Assembly: GCA_039908525.1 (NCBI GenBank)
Contig: JAMOAY010000001.1
Coordinates: forward strand, 310,001 to 374,000
DNA length: 64,000 nt
Source: Magnetaquicoccus sp039908525
Lineage (GTDB): Bacteria; Pseudomonadota; Magnetococcia; Magnetococcales; Magnetaquicoccaceae
Reading direction: 5' to 3'
The notes below the pieces were generated by a model. It did not search any database. It was not told the DNA's origin and worked only from the letters and a program-made list of their open reading frames with translations. Every line of letters begins with the position of its first letter. The first letter of the stretch is position 1. The translations under genes were made by a program, and so were the position numbers. This document shows, piece after piece, positions 17,258 to 25,528 of this stretch.

Positions 17258-18121
17258 ATGAAAAAGATACAGTGGCTGATCGATGTGGATCAGGGTTCGT
17301 TTGACCGGGATGTGTTGGAACGGTCGAGCGATGTACCGGTTCTGGTGGATTTCTGGGCGCCGTGGTGCGCGCCGTGCCGGGCATTGGGGCCCTTGTTGGA
17401 GAAGCTGGCCCGGGAGATGGAGGGGCGGTTTGTGTTGGCGAAGGTGGATTCGGACCAGAACCCGGAGCTCTCCCGGGAGTATGGTGTACGGAGCATTCCG
17501 GCAGTCAAGCTTTTCGTGGACGGGGAGGTGGAGGACGAGTTCAGCGGGGCGTTGCCGGAGCAGGCGGTGCGGCAGTTTCTGGACCGGGCGATTCCTTCGC
17601 CGCTGGACCGTCTGGCGCAGCAGGCGGGGATTCTGGCGGACCAGGGGGCATGGAACAAGGCCGAAGAGCTGTTTGCTCAGGTTCTGGAGCAGAATCCCAA
17701 CCATGTGCTCAGCCTGTTGGGCATGATCCGGGTGTTGCTCAATTCAAACCGGGCGACGGAGGCGCACCCGTTTTTTGCCCGTCTGCCGATGAAGACGGCA
17801 GAGAGCGCGGAGGGCAAGCTGTTGCGGGCCCGGATCGCCTTTTCCGGGGGGCGCGACAAGGAGAATGTGGAGGAGTTGCAGGAGAAGGTGGCGACGGCGC
17901 CGGGCAATCTGGCGGCGCGGATGGCGTTGGGCCATGGTCTGGTCAAGAGTGAGCGGTATGCGGAGGGGATGGACCAGTTTCTGGAGGTGGTGCGACGGGA
18001 CAAGAACAGCCAGGATTCGGCCGGGCGCAAGGCGCTGTTGCAGGTCTTCGATCTGCTGGGCCCCGGCCACGCCCTGGTGGCCGAGTATCGGCCCAAGTTG
18101 TCGGCCATTCTGTTCTCCTGA
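17258..18121 (+). CDS. Thioredoxin domain plus TPR protein (CnoX/YbbN-like)
   Basis: 287 aa from the ATG at 17258, preceded by AAGGGGGGTGA. Residues 1-110 are a thioredoxin fold with the redox site FWAPWCAPC and the cis-Pro region VRSIPAVKLFVDGE. The remainder consists of TPR-like helices (AWNKAEELFAQVLEQNPNHVLSLLGMIRVLL and so on). This matches CnoX/YbbN co-chaperones, which protect unfolded proteins from over-oxidation and pass them to GroEL. E. coli CnoX lacks the full CxxC; here both Cys are present, so disulfide exchange is possible. Cytoplasmic, no signal peptide. Confidence 0.85.
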   Translation: MKKIQWLIDVDQGSFDRDVLERSSDVPVLVDFWAPWCAPCRALGPLLEKLAREMEGRFVLAKVDSDQNPELSREYGVRSIPAVKLFVDGEVEDEFSGALPEQAVRQFLDRAIPSPLDRLAQQAGILADQGAWNKAEELFAQVLEQNPNHVLSLLGMIRVLLNSNRATEAHPFFARLPMKTAESAEGKLLRARIAFSGGRDKENVEELQEKVATAPGNLAARMALGHGLVKSERYAEGMDQFLEVVRRDKNSQDSAGRKALLQVFDLLGPGHALVAEYRPKLSAILFS

Positions 18122-18156
18122 GGGGGTATCGTCAAATTTTGCAAAGAGTCCTGGCA

Positions 18157-18363
18157 ATGAACTGCACGATAGAATATGAGCAGGAGGCTGACGGCCGCTG
18201 GCTGGCCGAGGTGATGGAACTGCCCGGGGTGGTGGCTTATGGTCAAACCGAAGAGGGTGCCATTTCCCGGGTCGAAGCCCTGGCTCTGCGCGCCCTGGCA
18301 GAACGCCTCGAGAACGGTGAAACCCAAGGGCGCTCTTTCACGGTTTCGTTTGCTGCCGCATGA
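18157..18363 (+). CDS. hicB: HicB-family antitoxin
   Basis: 68 aa from ATG 18157. It is a HicB-type partial RNase H fold: MNCTIEYEQEADGRWLAEVMELPGVVAYGQTEEGAISRVEALALRALAERLE, close to the consensus of short HicB proteins without a C-terminal DNA-binding domain. It normally neutralises the HicA mRNA interferase. Its stop overlaps the start of a truncated hicA (ATGA), the usual hicBA coupling for this order. With the toxin broken, the antitoxin is probably a relic. Confidence 0.8.
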   Translation: MNCTIEYEQEADGRWLAEVMELPGVVAYGQTEEGAISRVEALALRALAERLENGETQGRSFTVSFAAA

Positions 18364-18447
18364 CCCTGTGGCCCGCCAGCAAAGCGCGTCTTGTATTGGC
18401 CGCGCTGCTTCGCATCGGCTGGCGGATCAAACGCCAAAGCGGATTCT
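18360..18447 (+). pseudogene. hicA: hicA toxin fragment (5' end only)
   Basis: The ATG overlaps the hicB stop. About 28 codons read like HicA: WPASKARLVLAALLRIGWRIKRQSG. A HicA would continue with a Ser-His containing segment that carries the catalytic His, but the similarity stops at about 18444. The frame then runs to 18674 through the antisense of a phage-type portal gene, giving a meaningless Pro/Arg-rich tail. The toxin therefore lacks its active-site His and most of the double-stranded-RNA-binding fold. Confidence 0.75.
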
Positions 18448-19641
18448 GTTGCGCTCTTGGTGGTCGTCCACCCCGGAATCCGGCCCCTCCCACCCCTCTC
18501 CGTAGGTCTCGCGCACATACGCCAGCGTCGGACGGAACCCCATGGAAAACAGTATTTTGTCCCGTTCCGCCTGGGGGCGCAGGTCGCTCTCTTCCCGCAC
18601 CCGGCGCCAAACCTGCGGCGGCGTGGCGCCGGGATGGTTCCACTCGGTCAACCAGCGGGCCACGCTGCGGTTAAAGGTGTCACAGACCAGGTCCGCATCC
18701 GCCCGCACCACCTCATTGCGCACCGACTTCTGCACCTCGGCCTTGTAGAGCCCACCCGCGGCATCGGTGGTCAGGGTCTGCGACAGCACCACCTTGGCGA
18801 TGGCCGCATTCATCCGGTCCACAAAAGCCTCGTAGTGCACCTGGCCGCCTCTGGCCGCCTCGATCAGCTCAATCCGCATCCCCTCCGGGACGATGATGCC
18901 GGAATCGGTCTGAATGGCCCGCAGTGCCGCCAACAGGCGCCGTTTCTCCTCCTCCGAGGCGTTGACCGGATAGGTGCCCCGGGCGGTGGGCATGCCGAAC
19001 TTGTCCATGAAGATCAACCACAATTTGATGCCGTTGCGCTTGAAATAGACCGGCCAGTAGAGCCAATGGGCCAGACCCAGGCCATAGGGTTCGTCATCGT
19101 GATCGGCACCGGTACAGAAATGCCAGAACTTGCGCGGTGGCAGCTTTTCTCCCTGGGGCTCCCCCCGCAGGCGCAAACGCAGCTCCCCCGTCTCGTCAAA
19201 GGCGAACCGCCGCTGCTTGCGCACCTTGATGGCAGCCAGGAGGATCTCGCGGCCCTCCCGCTCCCACAAACATTCGGCCACCGCATAGCCAAAAAAGACA
19301 CCATAGAGCATTTTGTCGGTGACACCATCCCAACCGATACTCTGCAGCAAGGCCTGCAGGTGGTCTGCAGCCCGCCGACTGGCCCGGTCCGGCCCCCCGG
19401 GGCGCACCCCCCACTCCGCCGAGGTGACCGCCAGGCGCCGCTGCTGAAAGGTGGAGGCCACCTGATCGTCCCGCAACACCTCTTCATAGACGACATAGTC
19501 GCCACCTTTTTCCTGCAGGACACTGTCCTGGGGTTGCAGCAACCCCAACGAGGCGCAATACTCCTGGGAGATGTCCCGACCATCACCGGTGGCAGAGACT
19601 TCCCGGAACAGCGGTGCGGCGGGCGATACGGGGGATGACAT
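18427..19641 (-). pseudogene. Mu gp29-like portal protein (DUF935), C-terminally truncated prophage remnant
   Basis: 404 aa. It matches Mu-type portal proteins: SQEYCASLGLLQPQDSVLQEKGGDYVVYEEVLRDDQVASTFQQRRLAV, FGYAVAECLWE, FWHFCTGADHDDEPYGLGLAHWLYWPVYFKRNGIKLWLIFMDKFGMP and DTFNRSVARWL. Family members are usually about 500 aa. Here the last six codons and the stop lie in the antisense of the hicA fragment, so the 3' end was lost at the same junction that cut hicA. In the phage this protein forms the DNA-entry vertex of the head. No other phage gene is near, so it is an isolated relic. Its N-terminal frame is still intact. Confidence 0.8.
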
Positions 19642-19829
19642 AACGCAGGCTCCTTTCGCGAGAGAATGGGGGGATGCAGCCCGGAAACTCTACCGCACCC
19701 GGGCCCCTGCAACGAACGGGAAAGATTTCACCAACAGCCGCACTTGTGTCGGGCAACAATTTTCTGTATTCCCCATTCGGATGGCTGTCGCACAGGACCG
19801 CTTGAAGATGGGGAGGCCAACACCACCGT

Positions 19830-21011
19830 GTGCCGTTCATGAATCGCATTTCCCGCTATCTGTTCCTGGAGTGTGGCATCGCCTCGCTGATCGCGTTGGG
19901 GGTGCTCACCTTCATGGTCATGTTGCCCCAGGTATTGCGCCTGGTGGACCTCTGGGTCAACAAAGGGGTCGCCGTGGCGGTACTGGGCAGCATGATCTCC
20001 CTCTCCATCCCCAAAATATTGCTGACCGTGATCCCCATGGCCCTGCTGGTCGGCACCCTGCTGACCATGGGGCGCATGGCCCAGGAGAGCGAACTGGTGG
20101 TGTTCAAGGCCTGTGGCATCAGTCTGCTGCAGGTGATGCGCCCCATCGCTTTGCTGGCCCTTCTCTATGCCGGTTTCGCCCTGCTGCTGAGTCTGGTCTG
20201 GTTGCCCCACGCCTTCCACCAATTCGCCGTCCTCAAGCAGGCCCTGGTCTCGGCCACCACCCTGGCCCTGAAACCGCAAACCTTCAACCATGCCATCCCC
20301 GGCCTGACCATCTACATCGAAGAGCAGGAACGCCAGAGTCAAACCTTGAAGGGCATCCTGATCCACGACCGGCGCAAACCCGAGGCCCCCGTCACCCTGA
20401 CGGCCCGACGCGGCCAGATCCAGCCCATCCCGGGCGGGGGAACCCTGCTCTTCCTGCAGGAGGGTACCCGCCATCAAACCGTGGGGGAAAACCAGTATCA
20501 AGCCCTGAGCTTCGCCAGTTACCAGATGGACCTGGGGATTGCCCTGGAGTTCAAAACCCGGGATGTCAAGGAGCGACTGGATGAGCTGAGCCTGCCGGAA
20601 CTGTCGCAGGTGATGCAGTCCGGCCTGACCGGCAAAGGGTACGAGGCCCGGATGGAGTGGCACCGACGTTTTGCCTTTCCGGTGGCCACCCTGATCCTGG
20701 GCCTGTTCGCCGTGCCCGTGGGGTGGCAGCAACCCCATCGGGCAGGGCGCAGCTCGGCCCTGGTGGTGGCCGTGGCCACCCTGCTGCTCCATTTCACCCT
20801 GCTCTCCCTGGGTGAAACCCTGGCACGCAAGCAGATTCTGGATCCCGTCAGCGGTTTCTGGCTGCCCAATCTGTTGATGGCCCTGCTGACCGCCCATGTC
20901 CTCTACATCAGCCACCGTTGCCGATCCTTCTGGCTGGTGGAGTGGCTCTCCAACACCCTGGCCACTCTGCCGCAACGGCTGCTCAGCAGCGCCTCCCAAG
21001 GGAAGGAATGA
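19830..21011 (+). CDS. lptF: LptF, LPS export permease
   Basis: 393 aa from GTG 19830 (GGGGAGG 12 bases upstream); ATG 19839 is the alternative. YjgP/YjgQ family: ISRYLFLECGIASLIALGVLTFMVMLPQVLRLVDLWVNKG at the start, GRMAQESELVVFKACGIS in the coupling region, a periplasmic beta-jellyroll (about 130-260) and three C-terminal transmembrane helices. It forms the LptB2FG complex that extracts LPS from the inner membrane. lptG follows with a 3-base gap. Confidence 0.93.
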   Translation: MPFMNRISRYLFLECGIASLIALGVLTFMVMLPQVLRLVDLWVNKGVAVAVLGSMISLSIPKILLTVIPMALLVGTLLTMGRMAQESELVVFKACGISLLQVMRPIALLALLYAGFALLLSLVWLPHAFHQFAVLKQALVSATTLALKPQTFNHAIPGLTIYIEEQERQSQTLKGILIHDRRKPEAPVTLTARRGQIQPIPGGGTLLFLQEGTRHQTVGENQYQALSFASYQMDLGIALEFKTRDVKERLDELSLPELSQVMQSGLTGKGYEARMEWHRRFAFPVATLILGLFAVPVGWQQPHRAGRSSALVVAVATLLLHFTLLSLGETLARKQILDPVSGFWLPNLLMALLTAHVLYISHRCRSFWLVEWLSNTLATLPQRLLSSASQGKE

Positions 21012-21014
21012 GCG

Positions 21015-22103
21015 ATGCCGATCCTGTTTCTCTATCTGTTGCGCCTTTTCCTGGCAGGCCTGGGGCAGATTGTCGGTCTGTTCATCGGCCTGTTCTTCCT
21101 GATCGACGGGGTGGAAAATCTGCGCCGATTCTCCCTCAAGGAGCATTTCAACTGGACCGACCTGAGCCTGATGATGCTTTTCCGCCTGCCGGATTTTATC
21201 ACCCTGCTGCTGCCCTCCATCACCCTGCTGGCGGTGCTGATGATCCTCGCCCGTCTCTCCCGGCAGAACGAGATCACCGTCATGCGGGCCAGCGGGGTTT
21301 CCACATACCGTATTCTGATCCCATTCCTGATGGGCGGCCTGCTGCTCGCTGCGGGGCAACTCGTGATCCAGGACCAACTGGTACCCTGGAGCAAACAGGC
21401 GGCCCAGAACCTGGAGGACTCTTTTCTGGGTCATGGAACCCCCCGACAGGCAGAGCTGGATAACCTCTGGCTGCGCAGCGACCGACAGCTGATCCATGCC
21501 CATCAGGTGCTGCCCGATGCGCGGGTGCTGCTGGATGTCTCCATCTTCGAGTGGGACGAAAATCAACATTTGTTGCGCCACATCCAGGCCCGCCGGGCAC
21601 AGATGCAGCAGGGCCAGTGGGTGCTCACCCAGGGCATGCTCTACCAGTATGGCGACCCGGTGACGGCAGAACGGTTCGGCCTGCGTCCCTGGCCGGTCAC
21701 TTTGAGCGCCGAACAGCTCAACCGCACCGCCATCGACCCCGATTTTCTCTCCTTTGCGCAGCTGCAGCGGTTGATCGAACGCACCGAACGGGAGGGGTAC
21801 GATGCCACCCGGTTTCGGGTGGTGCTGCACGGTCGACTTTCCCAGCCGGCCACCACCCTGGCGGCCATTTTGCTGGCCTTTCCCTTCACCCTGCGTCTGC
21901 CCCGGCGGGGCGGCGTCACCCGTTCCCTGCTGTTGGGACTGTGGATCGGTTTCCTCATGTTTGTGGTGGCGGATCTCTCCCAGGCACTGGGACTGGGTGG
22001 TCGCCTGCCTCCCGTGCTGGCCGCCTGGGCCCCGGTGGTTTTTTTTACGGGTGTCGGCGGTTTTCTCCTGATCCATCTGGCCGATCCCAGACGCCAGGGG
22101 TGA
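21015..22103 (+). CDS. lptG: LptG, LPS export permease
   Basis: 362 aa, with AAGGAATGAG before the ATG. Same family and layout as LptF. The early segment DGVENLRRF and the ILARLSRQNEITVMRASGVSTYRIL coupling helix are characteristic of LptG. A periplasmic jellyroll follows, then three transmembrane helices (TTLAAILLAFPFTLRLPRRGGVTRSLLLGLWIGFLMFVVADLSQALG). Partner of LptF in LPS transport. Confidence 0.93.
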   Translation: MPILFLYLLRLFLAGLGQIVGLFIGLFFLIDGVENLRRFSLKEHFNWTDLSLMMLFRLPDFITLLLPSITLLAVLMILARLSRQNEITVMRASGVSTYRILIPFLMGGLLLAAGQLVIQDQLVPWSKQAAQNLEDSFLGHGTPRQAELDNLWLRSDRQLIHAHQVLPDARVLLDVSIFEWDENQHLLRHIQARRAQMQQGQWVLTQGMLYQYGDPVTAERFGLRPWPVTLSAEQLNRTAIDPDFLSFAQLQRLIERTEREGYDATRFRVVLHGRLSQPATTLAAILLAFPFTLRLPRRGGVTRSLLLGLWIGFLMFVVADLSQALGLGGRLPPVLAAWAPVVFFTGVGGFLLIHLADPRRQG

Positions 22104-22213
22104 GCGGCCCCGCCGGGTCACCGGAATGTGCGCAAGGATTGAATTACCTTGCACCCGCAAAGCCCATGGGCTATGATCCCGCAGGTTCCGGAACTGAACA
22201 AAGGATCTCTCTC

Positions 22214-23062
22214 TTGGCCAATCGCCTGTCCAACAGCAAGGGGACAGCCCCCCTGTGGTCGCTGACTTTCGCCAATGTGGCACTGCTGCTGTTGGCCGTT
22301 TTTGCTGCCCTGCTCTCTGTGTCGCATACCGATTCGGGACGCGCAACACAACTGATCGCCTCGCTGCACAAAGCATTTGGCGTGGAGGGGGTCGTCTCCC
22401 TGCCGGGTGGCGCCTCCACCCCTGCCACGCTGGCCGATCCGGTCGAGTTTCCGCAAAAACTTGCCTTGTTGAACCAGATCAGCCCCCTGGTTGACAGCAA
22501 CAAGGCCGAGGTAGAGACGACCGCTGAGGGGTTCGTGATCCGGATTGCCATGGATACCCTGTTCGTTCCCGACAGTCTGCTGCTGCGTCCCGACATGCAA
22601 CCCCGGTTGCGCGTCATAGCCAATCTGTTGGCAGGCATTGACAATCTGGTGCAAATAGCGGGTTACACAGAGGCCTTGTCCGCCCCGGAGGGTGTTCCCC
22701 CCAAGGAGGGCAGCGTTCTGTCCATGGCCTACTCGCTGTCGCATCGGGGAGGCAAGGCCGAGCCCCGTTCGTCTCAGCCAGGGTCGGGCGTTGAGCCACC
22801 GCCCGGACGGAAGGAGGTTCGATCGACCGACGAAGTGGGGGACGGTCGAAACAGCGCGTCGCTGGCCTATGCCTCGGTGGTGGTAACCTTTTTAACCGCA
22901 GCCGGCGGGGTGGATGCCTGGCGGCTGCAGAGCAAGGGCCAGACGATCGGCCCGGCCCCACGGGGTGATGGCGAAAAGGCTTCGGGACTGACCAGAAGCC
23001 GGCGCATCGAGCTGTTGATCACACGAGAAACGCTGCCGACCGTGAAACCCAAGAAAGAGTAA
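22214..23062 (+). CDS. MotB-like OmpA-domain membrane protein without the ion-binding Asp
   Basis: 282 aa from TTG 22214 (AAGGA eight bases upstream); an in-frame ATG at 22166 has no visible ribosome site. One transmembrane helix near the N-terminus (LTFANVALLLLAVFAALLSV) aligns with the MotB helix, but the proton-binding Asp (FAD in MotB-like proteins) is Asn here. The periplasmic part has OmpA-like elements (MDTLFVPDSLLLRPDMQPRLRVIANLL, SLAYASVVVTFL, DAWRLQSKGQ, RSRRIELLITRE). They are interrupted by a hydrophilic insertion of about 45 residues rich in Gly, Pro, Arg and Glu. It lies 25 bases ahead of an MCP. It probably binds peptidoglycan; a stator role is doubtful. Confidence 0.65.
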   Translation: MANRLSNSKGTAPLWSLTFANVALLLLAVFAALLSVSHTDSGRATQLIASLHKAFGVEGVVSLPGGASTPATLADPVEFPQKLALLNQISPLVDSNKAEVETTAEGFVIRIAMDTLFVPDSLLLRPDMQPRLRVIANLLAGIDNLVQIAGYTEALSAPEGVPPKEGSVLSMAYSLSHRGGKAEPRSSQPGSGVEPPPGRKEVRSTDEVGDGRNSASLAYASVVVTFLTAAGGVDAWRLQSKGQTIGPAPRGDGEKASGLTRSRRIELLITRETLPTVKPKKE

Positions 23063-23087
23063 CCAGATAACACAAGAAGGAATCGAA

Positions 23088-25319
23088 ATGTTTGAAACAA
23101 TGAGATTCAAGACACAGCTGTATGCCCTGTCCGGCCTGTTGCTGGCTCTGTTGGCGCTGACCGCTTTGGCCGGCACGATTCGCATCGGTGGCGGAGAGGA
23201 TGGCCAGACTGCCCGGGGTGCTGCAGAGTTCGTGGCCCCGTTGGCCGAGATCCTGAACACGGTGCAGGGCAATCAGGCGGAGCAGGCCATCCAGTTGGAA
23301 CGGGCCTTTCGCCATGTCGGCACGGGCAAGGGGGGCGCCAACAGACCCAAAGATATCACCCAACGACTGGAGGAGGAGAGCGGTCGCTCGACGGGCATGA
23401 AGGTGGACCGGGGACTCGGCAGAGGGGACGATGCCGGCAAAAAGAGTCCGGGCGTTGGCAACGAAGAGCGCCGGGAGGGGATGGATGCCTCTGCGGATGG
23501 TGTCTCCCGGGCCGAGGCGGAGTTCAGGCGGGCCGGTCAGCAAGTCAATGACGGACTCCGAAAGGGTCAGGATCTGATCCGGGATGCGGCGGGTTCGAGC
23601 GGGCGCGGGCAGGAGAGGGGAAGCGTTGACTGGCAAACCATGGCGGATCACTGGAAAGCGGTCGAGAGGGAGTCCGGTGATTTCAGCAAACTGGGGGGAT
23701 ATGTCTTCGAATTGCTGCGTTCTGGGCGGCAGGCGGACGCCACCGAACTGGTTGAGAAGCTGGTCTCCAGAAAACGGGATCTGGAGCGGGCCATGGAGCA
23801 GCCCCAGGGGGATCTCCGGCAGCTGACCCAGGAGGCGTTGGGGGGCGGCGCGCGTCAGGGTCGCTCCTCCCTGCTCTGGCCATTGGCTCTGGGCGTTGTG
23901 GCGTTGCTGGTGGGGGCGGTCTTCTCTTCCCTCATGATCCGTGCCATTCTGAACAATCTGGGGGGTGAACCGACCGAAATCCGCGCCATGGCCGAAGCCA
24001 TTGCCGCAGGCAATCTGTTGCTGGAGTCTCCTGCCGGCGGTTCGCAGCAAGGCAAACTGTACAAGTCGGTGCGCAGGATGGCCGATACCCTCCACGAGAT
24101 GCTCAAGGGGGTCTCCCAGGATGCCGCCCGCTTGCACCAGGTTGGCAAGGAGTTGCTTGCGGCCAGTCGGGAGATGTCAACGGGGACCAGCCAGCTGAAT
24201 CTCCAGACGGGCAAGTCGGCCGGGTCTGTGGCGGAGATGGCGACCAAAGTGGAGACTGTTCTCTCCACCACCGAGCGGATGAGCAGCAACATGCGGACCG
24301 TGTCGGCCTCCGCCGAGCAGATCAGCGCCAACATGAACACCATCTCTTCGGCGGCCGAGGAGGCCAACGTCAACCTGAGTTCGGTGGCGCAATCCGGTGA
24401 GCGGGCCAACCGCAACATGGAGCAGGTGCGGGATGCCTCGCAGCGCACGGGGAACAGTGTTGACACGGTGGCCTCGTCGGTCGAGGAGTTGACGGCCTCC
24501 ATCAGCGAGGTGCGTTCCCGTTGCGAGAGCGCCTCCCGGGAGGCCGATGAGGCAAAGAGAAATGCCCAGGATACCTTCAGCGTCATGCAAAAGCTGGGGG
24601 TTTCCGCCCAGGAGATCGGCAAGGTGGTGGCGGTGATCAGCAATATTGCCGAGCAGACCAATATTCTGGCGTTGAATGCCTCCATTGAGGCGGCGGGGGC
24701 CGGTGAGGCGGGCAAGGGTTTTGCGGTGGTGGCCAATGAGGTGAAGGAGTTGGCCCGGCAGACCAGCGAGGCGACACGGATGATCTCCGAGAAAATCGGC
24801 CAGATCCAGGACACCACCAATGCGGCGGGGATTGCCACACAACAGGTGGGCGAGATCATCAAACGGCTGAGTGGGGCCAACAGTGAGATCCTCCAGGCGG
24901 TGGACGAACAGAGCCGCACGGTGGCCGACATCTCCCACTCCATGGTGGAGGTCTCTGCCGAAACCGCAGCGGTCACCAAGCGGGTGGTGGATGCCTCGGC
25001 GGGCATTGGCGAGGTCTCCCGCAACGTCCAGGAGATTTCGGCGGGTATCGACGAGGTGACCCGCAACGTGGTGGAGGCCTCCTCCGGGGTGGATGGCATG
25101 ACCCAGTCCATCGTCGAGGTCTCTTCCATCAGCGGTGAGATATCCAATCATATTGCGGAGACTTCCCAGGTGTCGGCGGCGGTGGCCCGGGGGATCGGAG
25201 AGGTCAAAGAGGCGGTCGAGAGGATTGAAAAGACCGGCAAGACGGTGGAGAAGCATGTGGAGACCATCGCGTCCATTACAGCGGGTCTGGACAGGACGCT
25301 GGGCCAATTGAGACTGTAG
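23088..25319 (+). CDS. Methyl-accepting chemotaxis protein (transmembrane)
   Basis: 743 aa, with AGAAGGAA before the ATG. TM1 is at about 12-32 and TM2 at about 262-285 (LLWPLALGVVALLVGAVFSSLMI). The periplasmic part between them is unusually hydrophilic, with a low-complexity Gly/Arg/Glu/Asp stretch, and resembles no sensor domain I know. A HAMP-like region (LNNLGGEPTEIRAMAEAIAAGNLLL) leads to a long signalling coiled coil with tip AEQTNILALNASIEAAGAGEAGKGFAVVANEVKELA. The usual Arg of IEAARAGE is Gly. Four near-repeated VxEVSxxxxEISxxV turns follow. It opens the first chemosensory cluster and probably works with the CheA encoded next. Confidence 0.9.
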   Translation: MFETMRFKTQLYALSGLLLALLALTALAGTIRIGGGEDGQTARGAAEFVAPLAEILNTVQGNQAEQAIQLERAFRHVGTGKGGANRPKDITQRLEEESGRSTGMKVDRGLGRGDDAGKKSPGVGNEERREGMDASADGVSRAEAEFRRAGQQVNDGLRKGQDLIRDAAGSSGRGQERGSVDWQTMADHWKAVERESGDFSKLGGYVFELLRSGRQADATELVEKLVSRKRDLERAMEQPQGDLRQLTQEALGGGARQGRSSLLWPLALGVVALLVGAVFSSLMIRAILNNLGGEPTEIRAMAEAIAAGNLLLESPAGGSQQGKLYKSVRRMADTLHEMLKGVSQDAARLHQVGKELLAASREMSTGTSQLNLQTGKSAGSVAEMATKVETVLSTTERMSSNMRTVSASAEQISANMNTISSAAEEANVNLSSVAQSGERANRNMEQVRDASQRTGNSVDTVASSVEELTASISEVRSRCESASREADEAKRNAQDTFSVMQKLGVSAQEIGKVVAVISNIAEQTNILALNASIEAAGAGEAGKGFAVVANEVKELARQTSEATRMISEKIGQIQDTTNAAGIATQQVGEIIKRLSGANSEILQAVDEQSRTVADISHSMVEVSAETAAVTKRVVDASAGIGEVSRNVQEISAGIDEVTRNVVEASSGVDGMTQSIVEVSSISGEISNHIAETSQVSAAVARGIGEVKEAVERIEKTGKTVEKHVETIASITAGLDRTLGQLRL

Positions 25320-25336
25320 GGTTCTGGCTGGCCGGG

Positions 25337-25460
25337 GGGGATCTGCCCCCTGGTGGCCGGGTATGCAAGTTGCCGCCCACACAGGGGCTTCGCCCCTGCA
25401 CCCCCCAGAGGGCTCCGCCCTCTGGACTCCCGCCAGGGGAGACAATCTCCCCTGGACCCC
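25337..25460 (+). repeat. Modular GC-rich hairpin repeat, copy 2
   Basis: Several inverted-repeat modules in a row (stems AGGGGC/GCCCCT, AGAGGGC/GCCCTCT, CCAGGGGAG/CTCCCCTGG), separated by GGACTCC-like links. It lies between an MCP and a cheA gene. Confidence 0.85.
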
Positions 25461-25528
25461 ATGAGAGGTCTGGATGGTTGTTGCGCCATGGGGTCCTGGA
25501 TGCCTGTGTTTTTTGACGGAGCAAGAGA

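Noticed and set aside
18448..18674. C-terminal part of the 104-codon frame starting at hicA as a real toxin extension
   Set aside because: It is the antisense of the portal gene and Pro/Arg-rich; HicA similarity ends at the junction.
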